Source: Astropecten irregularis (lineage: Eukaryota; Echinodermata; Asteroidea; Paxillosida; Astropectinidae). From it: a stretch of DNA of 64,000 nt. Positions within the stretch are counted from its first letter, which is position 1. The number at the start of each line of letters is the position of its first letter. Positions 14,901 through 25,408 of this stretch are shown in pieces. Below the pieces are notes generated by a model. That model saw only the letters and a program-made list of their open reading frames with translations. It made no database searches and was not told where the DNA came from. Made by a program: the position numbers and the translations under genes. Where the stretch lies: the NCBI GenBank assembly GCA_963971285.1, contig OZ020247.1, positions 10,374,614 to 10,438,613 of the forward strand. Reading direction: 5' to 3'.

Positions 14901-17829
14901 ACGCATGAAAAACAGTTTCCCTCTAATGGACAACGCAAAATTAAGGCAATGGAACACATTCTTTGATTTCAGATATTGATTTATTAGAGCATGGGATGTT
15001 AAAAATTTCATTTGATGTTCATGGTCAGTGAACAACAGCCAAAGAACAATCACAAGCGATACACAACACATGGACATTTTGTTGTTAACCTTGTTTTTAT
15101 TAAGACAGAAATGTCATGCTTAGCAAATTTTTGTGCTAAGCGGCGCCGTGAAATTGGCCCCTGCTATAAAGCTATTCTTAAAAAAATGGAGCTTGATTTT
15201 TCCTAGCATAATGGCGGAGTCACAATTTGTCAGCTGGGCATCTTGTTCAATTATTCTGACAGCAGTCTGCATACAGGGCTTGATTTCACAAAAGGCTAAG
15301 ACAGATCGCGACATGCGTATCAATCTTAATTGCTAAGCAAAAGTGTGATGTCACAATACTAGCTGCTATGGAAACATGAACAACTCATCTAAAAGATGAA
15401 TCGCAGATCTTTGTAAAATCGACCACAGTTCTCATGCTTTCCTTGTTTTTGTCCGATATCCAGATGGTCCAATGTTATGACGATCCCGGAGGGCTGGTTG
15501 TGCTACCTTGCTCCTGAGCTGATCACGGCTCTGCGGGTGGATGCGAGCGGTCGCACCGACAGTGAACTGCCATTCTCAACCATGTCCGATGTCTTCTCGT
15601 TCGGGTAAGTGTCCATTCAACTGTCACTATGTGTAATACATAGAGTAATATTAAAATATGTAATGCCTGCTGGACGCATCCATGTTTGTGCACAAACCTA
15701 TGGAAAACACAAAGTGTTGTACTTTTTGTGTACGTTCATTTGCATATCTGCGTTTTGTTCTTTATAGGTGCGTTATCGTAGCCAAATACGCCCAAAATCC
15801 GACGCACATCTGGTAAATGCGCGTGCACTTAAATTATGCCATGACATTGGATTTTATCAGCAGTCAAGTCACCTACAGCAGCAGCGCTCACACGCACTTA
15901 CTTGTGCATTGCATATAGAGTACACTCTTCGAAAGGCATTCCAATCAAAGTTTTCTTGTTCTACAGACACGCACTCAAATTAATAATGACTGCACCCAGA
16001 TGGCTTCAAAGCGCCTACGCACGGAGAACACGAAGATAGCGCTCTAGTACTTTTCATATATAGCACTATGATGTAATACTAGAAAATTACAAAGAGTTCA
16101 AAATACCTGTGGCAGATTGGTTTGTAATTCCCCTTTGTATTCTCATGCTACTCCATTGTTACGTGACTTACATTGGTTACCTGTAAAACAAAGGATAATA
16201 TATTTAAAACTCTTTTGATGACCTCTTTTAACCCTAACCCTCCGCACTTACCACACAAAACAAAAGCTACTTACCACACATTACCATAGTCTCCACAGGG
16301 GGACTGGATATTAACCCTTACCCTCTGCATCTAGCAAACAAGATAAGAGCTGCTTACCACACTCTACCATAGTCTCAATTGGACTGTATCATAAACCATG
16401 CATTACCCTACAAACCACACTTTGGTGTATTGCAATGTTCAGGACACCACACTTACCACAGCAACGACAATATGTGATAGACTGTCGTATACAGGAGGGT
16501 TAGGGTTAATAAAGCTATTCATGGTATGACACCAGCATACATTCAGGAACTTGTCCAGCTGAAATCATCATGATGTTATCATTTGCGAAGTTCTGAAGAC
16601 CGCACACTACTAAAATACCCATCTGGGAAATCAAAGATTACACTTGGTGACAGGGCATTTGTGTATGCTGCTCCCAAACTGTGGAATAATCTTCCTGTTT
16701 CTGTTCGGCAGGCTAACTCTCTAGATCAGTTCAAGACCAGGTTAAACGCCCATTTATTTAATGCTAATTAGTTTTTTTTACCCATTTTCAGCACGATTTG
16801 GTACGAGCTGTTGGCCGGATGCTTACCATTCCATAAGGAGTTGGCCGAGTCCATTATCTGGCGGGTAGGAAAAGGCATCAAGCAGCCCCTCACGTATATG
16901 CAGGCCTCCAAAGATGTGAAGGTATTGAACAGTTTCTCAAGATCCCACGATGATATTTTGTTAGGTTTTGTAGGAGCAGACTTAATGTTATAGAATGAGT
17001 CGAAAATTGTCCGATGTGATGATATAAAATGACAATAGTGTGGTTTTGTACCTTGGGGCCAATTTCATAGAGCTGCCTAAGCACCAGAATTTGCTTAAGC
17101 ACCAAAAACTTTGGTGAATAAAATCAGTATGCCAGTCAAAACGCCTTGTGAATGTTATGCTCAGCAAACAATGGCCGAATACATGTCAAAGGCAGTAAAC
17201 ATCACATGAAAATTTGATTGGTATTGATCCTGTTTGATCAAGGAAGACTTTTCATGCTTGAAGGTAGTATCATACTTTGGTAAGAGACCAAAACAGAAAT
17301 GTTCACAGATTTACGTATAACTTTCAGGATATGAAGATGGTGCTGGTAGAAACATACCGTTAAAATTTGTCCACCTGAAATGGTGTATTTATCCAGAAAT
17401 TAATCAAACAACGACCAAAAATCTTGTTGGTCTTTTAAAAGATCAAAAATAAAAGAGAAAAGACTTAAGAAATACTGTGGCTGTTTTTCACTGTTTTCTC
17501 AAAAAGTGGGCACCGTATGGGACTGAAATATTTACAGATGACTGTTACTGTATCTGCCTTGATATTTTTGCCAATTAGTCTGTATTTCTTTGATAAAAAC
17601 CAAAGTATGATACTACCTTTAATAGTCAAATGTAGAGCAATTATGTTACATTTTTCTTATTTGATTTCAGGATATTCTGATGATGTGCTGGAACTTTAAC
17701 CCAGAGAGACGACCGGATTTCACCGACATCATCAAGACGCTGAACAGACTGCCCAAGAAAAGGGGCGGTCTCCACAGAAGCCCCTCCCACCCACTCCACC
17801 TGTCCCGTTCGGCTGAATCCGTCTTGTAG
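2788..17829 (+). CDS. KSR: Kinase suppressor of Ras (KSR), 3' portion, 16 coding exons
   Basis: KSR is a membrane-recruited scaffold pseudokinase that brings RAF, MEK and ERK together in Ras signalling. Visible exons encode a Pro/Ser-rich region, then a C1 zinc domain (H-x12-C-x2-C-x9-C-x2-C-x4-H-x2-C spacing across the exons at 4653-4722, 5420-5506 and 6744-6853). A Ser/Thr/Pro-rich stretch rich in SSNPSS-type sequence follows (8115-8345), then a kinase domain from 12157 to the end. The kinase has a glycine loop [15 protein letters not shown] with the lysine retained, the KSR hallmark HKDLKSKN in the catalytic loop, and a YLAPE motif. DFG reads DFA. Donor and acceptor phases agree at every junction. 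The N-terminal CA1/CA2 exons lie before the window. RAF is the nearest alternative, but HKDLKSKN favours KSR. Confidence 0.93.
3872..4142. repeat. tRNA-like foldback repeat
   Basis: Two tRNA-like heads lie in opposite orientation. Each has an A-box-like TAGCTCAGTTGGTAGAGCG and a B-box-like GGTTCGAATCC. A short spacer containing GGGACACCACCAACG separates them. The anticodon stem-loop is degenerate, so this is a SINE-like or foldback relic and not a tRNA gene. Confidence 0.7.
4653..4722 (+). CDS. KSR: KSR exon (start of C1 domain)
   Basis: Acceptor GCAG, donor GTTAGT. It reads into [11 protein letters not shown] and MVHSIKH. The final His is the first zinc ligand of the C1 domain completed in the next exon. 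Phase 1 in, phase 2 out. Confidence 0.85.
5420..5506 (+). CDS. KSR: KSR exon (C1 zinc-finger core)
   Basis: It encodes four C1 cysteines in the pattern C-x2-C-x9-C-x2-C, inside NCDYC and KCKDC. Acceptor TTTTCAG, donor GTGAGT. Phase 2 in and out. Confidence 0.92.
5578..6660. repeat. Cluster of tRNA-like foldback repeats
   Basis: At least three tRNA-like heads are present (about 5600-5670 reverse, 5780-5860 forward, 6190-6240 reverse), plus a truncated head near 6605-6650. The unit is interrupted at 6292-6594 by a separate palindromic element. It sits in a KSR intron. Confidence 0.65.
6292..6594. mobile_element. Palindromic MITE-like element nested in the repeat
   Basis: The ends are CATGGACCTTATCGAAGAT and its inverted complement. 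It splits the sequence that reads CAGAAGCCATGAAACCA in intact copies of the tRNA-like repeat. A partial copy starts near 63815 at the end of the window. Confidence 0.65.
6744..6853 (+). CDS. KSR: KSR exon (end of C1 domain)
   Basis: It contributes YVCHNKCH and a final Cys, completing the C1 ligand set, followed by a linker with [15 protein letters not shown]. Acceptor CCAG, donor GTACCG. Phase 2 in, phase 1 out. Confidence 0.92.
6955..7621. repeat. Repeat block: GAAGCTGAAGC-type element plus family B copy
   Basis: About 6955-7140 matches a repeat also present inverted at about 21535-21770 and in part at 36850-36960. A family B element follows at 7267-7621. No exon was seen here. Confidence 0.6.
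7714..7752 (+). CDS. KSR: KSR micro-exon (13 codons)
   Basis: A 39-base exon, phase 1 in and out, encoding [13 protein letters not shown]. Flanked by a TTGACAG acceptor and a GTAAAC donor. As a multiple of three it could be skipped without changing the frame. Confidence 0.8.
8115..8345 (+). CDS. KSR: KSR exon (Ser/Thr/Pro-rich region)
   Basis: It encodes a long Ser/Thr/Pro-rich tract containing [15 protein letters not shown], typical of the KSR CA4 region where ERK docks and phosphorylates. Phase 1 in and out. Acceptor GCACAG, donor GTAAGG. Confidence 0.88.
8451..8793. mobile_element. Palindromic foldback element
   Basis: The ends AGGCCAAAAAAAGAAATGG and the inverted form near TTTTTTTTGGCCT enclose a matching inner pair around TTGTGTTGCCCTCA. 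No coding content was seen. Confidence 0.55.
9650..10028. mobile_element. Palindromic foldback element
   Basis: Arms of about 90 bp (starting TAGAGCGCCACCAAGAGGG) are inverted around a ~190-bp centre. It lies in the KSR intron before the exon at 10134. Confidence 0.65.
10134..10179 (+). CDS. KSR: KSR exon (linker)
   Basis: A 46-base exon reading [16 protein letters not shown] with acceptor TTTGCAG and donor GTAAAA. Phase 1 in, phase 2 out, matching both neighbours. Confidence 0.82.
10682..10757 (+). CDS. KSR: KSR exon (linker)
   Basis: It encodes a Ser/Asn-rich linker ending [10 protein letters not shown]. Acceptor TGTACAG, donor GTAAGT. Phase 2 in, phase 0 out. Confidence 0.82.
10766..10894. 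mobile_element. Short foldback element just after a splice donor
   Basis: The ends GGGTGCATTCGTTTAGCTCC are inverted around about 70 bp. It begins only nine bases after the preceding exon, so it places a strong hairpin immediately behind the donor site. Confidence 0.65.
10913..11157. mobile_element. Family D MITE-like element
   Basis: The ends resemble GCCAATTTCATGAAGCTGC and the inverted form near GAGCTGTGAAATTGGCC. Similar copies occur at 14782-15163, 24450-24680, 28135-28590 and 38928-39172. Confidence 0.65.
11365..11457 (+). CDS. KSR: KSR exon (pre-kinase linker)
   Basis: 31 codons in phase 0, rich in acidic residues ([12 protein letters not shown]). Acceptor TTTCACAG, donor GTAAGT. It precedes the first kinase exon. 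Confidence 0.82.
11524..11745. mobile_element. Truncated family B element
   Basis: It starts AAAGGTATAATACATAATTGG and breaks off after the GATCTTACCCTGAGAT block. The rest of the intron to 12156 has no recognisable feature. Confidence 0.55.
12157..12336 (+). CDS. KSR: KSR exon (kinase N-lobe)
   Basis: It encodes the glycine-rich loop [15 protein letters not shown] and VAVKML. The lysine is retained; in mammalian KSR1 it is arginine. 60 codons, phase 0. Confidence 0.95.
12479..12561. repeat. 27-bp tandem repeat, three copies
   Basis: Three near-identical units of TGACGTAATCAGGCCAATTT plus seven further bases lie in a KSR intron. Each unit contains TGACGTAA, a CRE-like octamer. No function is implied. 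Confidence 0.8.
12862..12950 (+). CDS. KSR: KSR exon (alpha-C to hinge)
   Basis: It encodes [10 protein letters not shown] and PPNLAIVT, the conserved RAF/KSR stretch between alpha-C and hinge. Acceptor TTTAG, donor GTAAGT. Phase 2 out. Confidence 0.93.
12994..13276. repeat. Interspersed repeat (copy of 1561-1851)
   Basis: It shares blocks reading CGCTTAGC and GATTCCATGAAAT with 1561-1851 and about 32620-32695. It ends in a GGGCCC-containing segment. Confidence 0.5.
13306..13600. repeat. tRNA-like repeat with nested MITE
   Basis: A reverse tRNA-like head (13313-13390) and its distal part (13526-13600) are separated by a 134-bp palindromic insert. Confidence 0.65.
13392..13525. mobile_element. 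134-bp palindromic MITE
   Basis: The ends TTAGCCCTTTCGAAGTATGG and its inverted complement extend about 36 bp inwards with few mismatches. The insert is bounded by TA-type ends. Confidence 0.7.
13684..13780 (+). CDS. KSR: KSR exon (kinase, alpha-D/E)
   Basis: It encodes [19 protein letters not shown] and the ATQIAQ helix of the C-lobe. Acceptor TACCTAG, donor GTATGT. Phase 2 in, phase 0 out. Confidence 0.92.
14037..14170 (+). CDS. KSR: KSR exon (catalytic loop; DFG changed to DFA)
   Basis: It encodes [19 protein letters not shown], the KSR hallmark catalytic loop, then VVITDFALF where a DFG glycine is expected. Phase 0 in, phase 2 out. Confidence 0.95.
14272..14573. mobile_element. Palindromic foldback element
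   Basis: The arms read AGGGCTCCCCTTTTTATTAC and an inverted partner ending near GGGGCGCCCTT, with an inner pair around GTGGTTCTCATTTC. It sits in a KSR intron. Confidence 0.6.
14782..15163. mobile_element. Family D element with internal insertion
   Basis: Family D ends are recognisable. An unrelated stretch of about 120 bp (roughly 14877-15000) splits it at AAAAATT. Confidence 0.55.
15464..15604 (+). CDS. KSR: KSR exon (activation segment, APE)
   Basis: It encodes [14 protein letters not shown] followed by an acidic insert and [13 protein letters not shown], matching the KSR/RAF C-lobe. Phase 2 in and out. Confidence 0.94.
16150..16775 (+). mobile_element. LINE reverse-transcriptase C-terminal fragment, interrupted
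   Basis: The + strand translates to [18 protein letters not shown], then after an insertion to [16 protein letters not shown] and later [16 protein letters not shown]. These are hallmarks of the extreme C-terminus of Jockey/CR1-type ORF2. It is a 5'-truncated relic in a KSR intron ending 17 bases before the next exon. Confidence 0.8.
16228..16509. mobile_element. Small element with telomere-like inverted ends
   Basis: It interrupts the LINE fragment. The ends are TTAACCCTAACCCTCC and its inverted complement. The interior contains two related blocks with CTTACCACAC and ACCATAGTCT. No coding region. Confidence 0.65.
16792..16921 (+). CDS. KSR: KSR exon (kinase C-lobe)
   Basis: It encodes [14 protein letters not shown] and IIWRVGKGI. 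Acceptor TTTTCAG, donor GTATTG. Phase 2 in, phase 0 out. Confidence 0.93.
17055..17622. repeat. GCTGCCTAAGC-type repeat followed by family A element
   Basis: The first element (about 17055-17260) matches 1340-1560. A family A copy with both ends follows at 17261-17622. The latter ends about 48 bases before the last KSR exon. Confidence 0.65.
17671..17829 (+). CDS. KSR: KSR terminal coding exon
   Basis: It encodes [16 protein letters not shown], the end of the kinase fold, then a basic Ser/His-rich tail ending RSAESVL and a TAG stop. Confidence 0.93.
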   Translation, partial: DILMMCWNFNPERRPDFTDIIKTLNRLPKKRGGLHRSPSHPLHLSRSAESVL

Positions 17830-20800
17830 TGATTTGACATCATCGCTACCGTGGGTTTTTTTTTTTTTTGAAAAAAAACAAAAACACTTGGATGAAAAGA
17901 AGAAAAACTTTGTGTCTTGAATACTGCCCGCTTTATTGTAAAGGAATCTGCTTGCTATTGGACAACATTTCACTGCTTACGGCCGAATTTCGGCATTGGA
18001 CTCCGCCCCTGACCTGATAAACTTATGACCGCTGCGGAATTCTGCATTTACTTATATTTCCACACAATTCTTCAGGTTGGTTACCTGAAGTTCTGCAGTC
18101 TGAAGCGTGCGTCGGATATCAAGTTCTCAACATTCTTTTTGATTGTGTCTCCATTCCCGTTGCCATTTTGCGTGGTATTTTGAACGGTTTTGAACTTTTT
18201 TTGCATGGAAAATTCAATTTTTGATGATCCTGAAAGGTTTGTATTGTATTATCATTTATATTAAACTCAGACCATGACCGTGTTATAGAATTGCATCAGT
18301 TTATCGTGTAGTTGTTTATTTAATTCTACTAGTCATCCAGCATAAGATGAAATAAGAAACGAAGAAAATGTATTTGGAGCGTGATTCGAACCTGCAACCA
18401 CCGGAATACCGTACTGGTGCTCTACCAACTGAGCTATCCAGCCCTACGTCACTGGCAATCAAAATATTCGAACAATCTTTGTTCGTTCAAATTTTCAATC
18501 GTTTACACTCACAAATCATTTTTCATGTAATTTAATTGGTTGGCAGCAATATAACTGATAAGGATGATCATGGCTATTCGAGTAAATGTTAAAGGTATAA
18601 TACATGATTGGTAAAGGTCACAGAATAGAACCCACAGTTTGTCTAATCCAGCATGTACTTGAAATAATAAACCTGTGAAAATGTGAGCTCAATCGGACAT
18701 CTGAGTCACGAGAAAATAGCAAAAGCCCGACTCAATCTTTCTTATAAAACATAAAGAATGGTTTTGATCTAATACCCCGAGATCAAAACTGTTTTCGGTC
18801 TTTGTTTTACTCATTTCTGGTTAAATGCACCATTTCAGGCAGAAATATTGTAACGGTATGTTTCTACCAGCACCATCTTCATATCCTGAAAGTTATACGT
18901 AAATCTGTGAACATTTCTGTTGGGGTATGTTACCAATCCTGTACTGTATCTTTAACTCCAACAAATTGGGAAGGGCAGCAGTTAAATATCGCTAAGGTGC
19001 TTTAATCTCTATCTTTCCATTAGTGACCTCCGTTACTTTCAAGTTGACGCCACTGGTCAAGTATTTTTTTGAATGTAAACATTTTATTGTTTACCAATTG
19101 AAGACAATATTATGTAAATGACTTAAACATCTCCAATAAGTATAAAAAAAAACAAGAGGTTTTCTTTTTTTTTAATTGTAAAGTAATTGTTATCTGTTGT
19201 GAAACAGACGTAAGCTCGTAAGAAGCGCTTTGTTTGAATTTTTGAAACAGCAGCTAAAAATGTCTCTTTTTTTGTATTTAAAACTTGGCCCAATTTGGTG
19301 GCTCTGCTTTTTTGTATTATTAAAGGTAGTATCATACTTTTGTTTTTAACAAAGAAATACATATTCATGGGCAATAATACCAAGACAGATACAGTAACAG
19401 TCATCTGTGAAAATTTTAGTCCCATATGGTGCCCACTTTTTGTGAAAACAGTGGAAAACAGCCACAGTATTTCTTAAGTCTTTTCTCTTTTATTTTTGAT
19501 CTTTTAAAAGATCAACAAGATTTTTGGTCGTTGCTCTACTAATTTCTGGATAAATACACCATTTCAGGCGGAAACTTTTGAACGGTATGTTTTCACCATC
19601 ACCATCTTCATACCCTGTAAGTTATAGGTAAATCTCTGAACATTTCTGTTTTGGTTTCTTACCAAAGTATGATACTACCTAAAAGTGACATGTCTTTATT
19701 GACTATAGCACTATATGCGCTCTTCCTGCAAACATATTGCACCGTTGGAATGTTGATCTATTTTTTACAAGCTTAGCACAGATTGTTATTGGGTAAGTTC
19801 ATACGAGGGGTTGGTTTCGGGAGTACTCCCGAGTGGGGTTAGTCCCACTATAAACAAAAGTCGTCGTCAGCACTTCAGGACTAACTTCGGGACTAACCCC
19901 GAATGGGGTTAGCCTTTCAAATTTGTGGGACTAACCCCACTACCATGCCCTGCGTGGGTTCTTTTATGACTTAACACCACCTATTTTTATCGTTTGGACA
20001 CAACTGACCTAGCCCTGATCCCACAGACACGGATAAGCCTGTGGAACATGTGGGAATGGGAAGTGATAAGTGACCTTGACTGAATTACGTAATTCATTTC
20101 CAACCCTTCTAGCCCTGCTGTGGCCCCCAGTCCTGGAGTTACCGATATCATATGAACGTAATGTGATTTTGGAGTTTGTGGGCGGGTACTCGAACCCCTG
20201 CTGTGGACTGCCACCCAGCCCCGAAACCATACCCATAGTCTGGTGCCCTGACCCCCATTAAGTAAATAGGACTTGGTTGAAAGAGCCAGGAATTTTGGAC
20301 CATGGGTCGATTTCACAAAGCCAAACGATTGTTTGTATAAACTAGAGTTACGAATGATAACCCATCGTAGGGGGCCTATGCTACGTAGGACTTCAATGCA
20401 TCATAAACCCTACGGTTGATAGAAAGTTATTACGAGTTTGGTGAAATCGATCCCAGGTTAGGTAATGATATATATAATCCATTCATTCCTGTTGTTTGTT
20501 ACTGAACTTGTTACGTTCTCTTTTAACTGCCTTTGCGCGGGATGTTGAAGAAGAAACGTGTCTTTTTCGTCTCTGCTAGTACGATTATAAATATCGTAGT
20601 ATGTTGTGCATTGCTATTTTATACTCTTAACAGGAGCCTTATAGAAATCAACGGTGCTATGCCTTAATTATATCACGTTCATCCAAATATTTCTACAAGT
20701 TAAGAGAGTTGGTATACTATAAAGACATTTTGCTGTCTGTGCGCCATACCGATATGAAAAATCACCCAAAAAAAGACGATCAAATTGAAAAAAAAAAAAA

Positions 20801-21820
20801 AAGACAAATACAGTGAAAACTAAGTTTGCAAAATGTTTTGAGATTCAAAAACTAATTTATTGAGAACATTGTGTATGTTTAACCGATTCATATCATCAAG
20901 TTTTGTTCTCGTAGACTAAACAACTCAATTCTTTATAACTTGTTTGGCATTACCTTTTTTTTTCTCCTCCTTCTATATTTCTCTTCGGTTTAAAAATTCT
21001 CCCCTTTTTTTTGTCTTCTGAAAATTAATCATAATATGTTGACCAATTATTATGAATTCCTGTTTCTTTTCTTTTTTACTTTGATACTTTAATCATGATA
21101 TAGTTATTACATAATACAACAATGAATAATTCTTATTTATAATTGAGCACTCAATATTTTGTTGAATATATTAGAGGAATATTGTGAGCATAATTTCATG
21201 ATTATTGTCGTCGAGTGTATGTTGCTCAGTTGCCTGTGCTATATCTTTGTTCTTATTCTCTCAAGGGTGCTGACTGTACAGAAGAAGAATTCTTCAATTT
21301 TTTGATAACATAATGAACTGGATATTAATATTATTAACCTTTTTACAGTCTATTAAATATGCAATTGTAATTCACGTATTAATGTAAATGTCACTACCGA
21401 TTGTGCAAAAAAAAAAGAAAAATGTATACAACCAACAACAAAAATTGTTTTGGAATAAGTGATCCGGGTTTATAGCTACATTCAATTCTGGCCGTGTTTT
21501 GGAGAACAGCACTCTTAAATTCAAAGGCATTGATTTTTTTGGGCGTTTAGGAAACGGAGGCTCCGGCTCCGGCTCCATTTCGTGAATCCATTCTGAAATA
21601 ACGGATATCAAAAATAGAGGCTTTCCGCTGTGGATCTGAAGTAGATTCTCTGGTTTGAAAAGGAAAACACAACTTCAGCTTCAATGAAAAACCACAACCT
21701 ATTTTTTCAGTACATGGATGACAGAGCTGGAGCCCGAGCCTAATCTCCCGTTTCGTAAACGCACTATGATTTGAAGTCACGTTATAAGGAAAGGTTTGTG
21801 GAAACATCATGTATAAACTC
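17830..21820. other. KSR 3' flank and intergenic repeats
   Basis: No protein gene was recognised. The stretch holds a probable 3' UTR, a reverse tRNA-like head (18366-18475), a family B copy (18589-18956), a family A copy (19321-19682) and palindromic blocks around 19800-19945. AT-rich unique sequence fills about 20600-21400, and an inverted GAAGCTGAAG-type repeat lies at about 21535-21770. Confidence 0.55.
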
Positions 21821-21822
21821 TT

Positions 21823-22000
21823 TATAGATGTGTGGTTCTGAAAAGAACCGGTGAGAAGTTAGATCCCGACGTTCCGGCCAGTGTGCTCTGGCCATACTCC
21901 TCACACACTCTCCTGAGGACGACCAGAGTACACTGGCCGAAACGTCGAGATCTTACTTCTCACCGGTTCTTTTCAGAACCACACAAGTCATCTAGAAAAG
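21823..22000. mobile_element. Palindromic foldback element
   Basis: The outer pair GTGGTTCTGAAAAGAACCGG and its inverse, plus an inner pair around GACGTTCCGGCCAGTGTG, give a nearly complete hairpin. Confidence 0.7.
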
Positions 22001-22150
22001 AGTTTTAAACATAGTGTTGCCGCAAACCTTTTGTTATTACATTGAGTATTTAGGAATCTTTCTCGACACCATGTCTAAAGATGTGGCCTTATGTGGAGGT
22101 TGGTCTGGTACCTAATGTCCATTCATGTCATATAATATGCTTATAAAATA

Positions 22151-22421
22151 GGCCTTGTCTGTTTATGGTTAACGATATTTGGGGCAGCACAACATTTTAC
22201 TTTTTCACAAACTCAGGAGTCTGCACCCAAAATTGCAAAAGAGCAGAATTGCCACTTTTGTTATTAAATGCAGTGACAAAAATGGAGGGAAAATTTAAAG
22301 TCTGGCTGCGACCGCAAATAACACACAAGTCTATGGAAATGGCTGCAGTCACTGGCTAGTGGCTGCCATAGGTACGTGCATAATTTGCAGTCGCAGCCAG
22401 ATAATTGGGACAAGGCCTAAG
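22151..22421. mobile_element. Short palindromic element
   Basis: The ends TAGGCCTTGTC and an inverted GGGACAAGGCCTA enclose sequence with inner inverted matches (GGCTGCGACC and GCAGTCGCAGCC). No gene. Confidence 0.5.
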
Positions 22422-22804
22422 TCCGCATATATATGTCACTTTTTATCTCCAAAAAATTATGAATCTGAGAAGCGTTATGGCCGTAACGCTTCTCAGCCAA
22501 AATCTCACAAACGCTACCACCTTTTGAATTGAAACTTTCACAGGTTAGTTTTATGGTATATATATACAATTATATTGGTTTGAAACAAACAATAGGCAAA
22601 TTACCAAACGTATGCAATCCCTTTAAACACGATTTTACTCAGCTTAAAAACCTGCTTAGCATAAAAACCTGCTAAGCTCCAAAGTTCACAAAGCAGTTTG
22701 CCAGTTCAAACCTGACATGTTATGGCAAACAACTGCTGGATTAAATTTAACTTGAAACTGAGGTAAAACTTTCCGTGCTGAGCAAGTTTCTGTGCAAATT
22801 ATTA

Positions 22805-24260
22805 TAGGCATAATACAGGAATGGTAAAGGTGACAGAACAGCTGCAGCTGTTCATAAACATAATTTGATTTGACGTGGAATAAAAACAAACCAGTGAAAT
22901 TTTCAGCTCATATCATCAACAAAATCGGTAGAAAACAGTGCAAAACGCTCACAGTATTTTCAAATCTATTCACAGGAGTTCAAAACTGTTTTTGGTCGTT
23001 GTTTGACTAATTTCTGGATAGATACAGCATTTCAGGTGGAAATATTTTAACGGTATGTTTCTACCAGCACCATCTTCATATCTTAAAAGTTAAACGTAAT
23101 TCTGTGAACATTTCTGTTGCGGTATGTTACCAATCCTGTACTGTACCTTTATAAAGACAAATTTTGTTCAATTTTCTCTAATATTGGTATCAGATTACAG
23201 TCTGCTTAGCTCATATTCACGGTGGCCAAAAGTTCAAAAAAAAATTTAACTGGCCCATCACATTATTTAAAAAAAAGCAAAATCTCAGATCAACATATGG
23301 CCTTATTGATCTCTGTAAAAAAAAATGTTTAACTTATTGTAAAAGGATCGGCTTATATGAAACAAGGCGTGCAATTTTCTATTTATTGCATTTTGTAGAC
23401 GTAGTAAAACTAGAAGAGGGACAATTTTGGAAGGAAGTAAGAATATCGGAAACGATAGACATGATGGTAAATGTGTACGATAATGAATAATCTTTATATA
23501 TATATAAATAGCAGAATACACATGAATTTGTACATATTATTATTCAAAGAACATACTGGTATAATGACCCACGCCTTAATGTAATGCGATGTCATTCGAA
23601 TATTAATTATAATTATATGGAGCTACATTTATGAATGGAGATTTTTTGAAAATGGGAATAAAATACTCTTCTATCTTGTATTGAATAAAAAAAAGTCATC
23701 TTTACTTCTTCTTTTTTTGCTTAAAGGTAGTATCATACTTCGGTTTTTGTCAAAGAAATGCAGATTCATGGGCAGAAATATCAAGGAAGATACAGCAACA
23801 GTCATCTGTGAAATTCCCAGTCCCATACAGAATGACTTTTTGAGAAAACACTGAAAAACGGCCAAAGTACTTAAAAAAATTGTTTTCACCCTTTATTGTA
23901 TAATACATGATTGGTAAAGGTCACATAACAGCCCTCACACTTTGTCTAATCAAACATGTACATAAAATGATAAACCTGTGAAAATCAGAGCTCATTCGGA
24001 CATCTAAGTCACAAAAAATAGTGAAAACCCGACTTAATTTTTCTTTTGAAACTCAAAGAATGGTTTTGATCTTACCCCGAGAGCAAAACTGTTTTTGGTC
24101 GTTGTTTTACTAATTTCTGGATAAATCCACCATTTCAGGCGGAAATATTGGAACGTTATGTTTCTACCAGCATCATCTTCATACCCTGAATGTTACATGT
24201 AAATCTGTGAACATTTCTGTTTGGGTACGTATGTGACCAATCCTGTACTGTACCTTTAAA
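22805..24260. repeat. Two family B elements and a partial family A piece
   Basis: Family B copies lie at 22805-23152 and 23897-24260. A short family A end-piece is at about 23724-23860. AT-rich DNA with a (TA)n run near 23500 separates them. Confidence 0.6.
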
Positions 24261-24449
24261 GGTTTTTTTTTTTTTTTTTTCTTTTTGGGGGGGGGTGTGT
24301 TTTGAATGTCAGATCCCCCCACCCCCAATCCCACATCCTTCATCCGGGATCATCATAAGGTTAGAGTTGATAAACACGGAAATAAAGGCCCTGTTTGTTT
24401 CAGACACGAGATGATCCGGATCCCATTTTAGCAGTTTCCTGCATGCAAT

Positions 24450-25133
24450 TGGACCATTGCAAGATCATTGGAGAGTTGCTTAACACAAAAATTCGCTAAG
24501 CATGACATTTCTGTCTTAATAAAGACAGGATTAACAACCAAATTTCCGTGTGTTGCCTTTTGTATCACTTGCAATTGTTCTTTGGCTGTTCTTTCGCTGA
24601 CCACGAATATTAAATCGAATTTTCAATGGTGGTTTGTTTTATTGGACAAGCCATTTTGGGGCTAAGCAATTTTTTATACCTAATAGTCTGAAAGCTAGCC
24701 ACATAAGATTTCAACCCATTTTACCCAGAAGGTTTGAGCCTTTGACCCCTTAAACTTGCTAAGGTTGTCCATGTGATTCAGAAAAAGTTGGTCAGCCTGC
24801 CCCCACTAGGTTGGACCTTGACCCCTGACCCCCTTGAAAATTCCCCCAGGACGGGTTATTTCAACCCATCGTACCCATGGACCAAACTTTGTAAAAACAA
24901 AGTAGTATGATAGCACATCACACACACACAAAAACTGACTAAATATCTGGTTGGGAAGGTGAGGTCAGACAACCCGCAAAGTGCCTCAAAGGGCGCCCTC
25001 ACAGACGGGTTATTTCAACCCATCATACCCATGGACCAAACTTTGTAAAAACAAAGTAGTATGATAGCACATCACAAAAAAACAAAAACTGACTATTATT
25101 TAAAATTTAAAATATCTGGTTGGGAGGGTGAGG
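24450..25133. repeat. Family D copy and a ~150-bp direct duplication
   Basis: A family D element lies at 24450-24680. A direct duplication follows (24852-24975 and 25004-25133), both copies containing GGGTTATTTCAACCCAT and ACAAAGTAGTATGATAGCAC. Confidence 0.65.
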
Positions 25134-25408
25134 TCAGACCACGCATACTAGACGGCCAGTCGTGTGTAGCAATCTGTGATTCTGAAAACTATGGGCAAAG
25201 TGGTCAATTGCTGCGCGTTCAAACTGCGTGCGCTTGGCGCGCAACGCGCGTCCTGTGATAAGGGCATGCATTTCACAAGATTTTAAGCTTTTTTTGTCTC
25301 GCTAGCTCTTGATTTTCAGATATAAACGTTGGCATCGCATTACTTTGTAGTACTTCAGCCTAACTAAGTATATATGAGATTTTGTTTTTAATTGAGAAAT
25401 GGCTTCAT

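Noticed and set aside
16583..16771. Possible host coding exon
   Set aside because: The translation ([16 protein letters not shown]) is the C-terminus of a LINE reverse transcriptase.
20009..20316. Minus-strand open frames near 20 kb
   Set aside because: No domain or splice support; the region looks like repeat-derived intergenic DNA.
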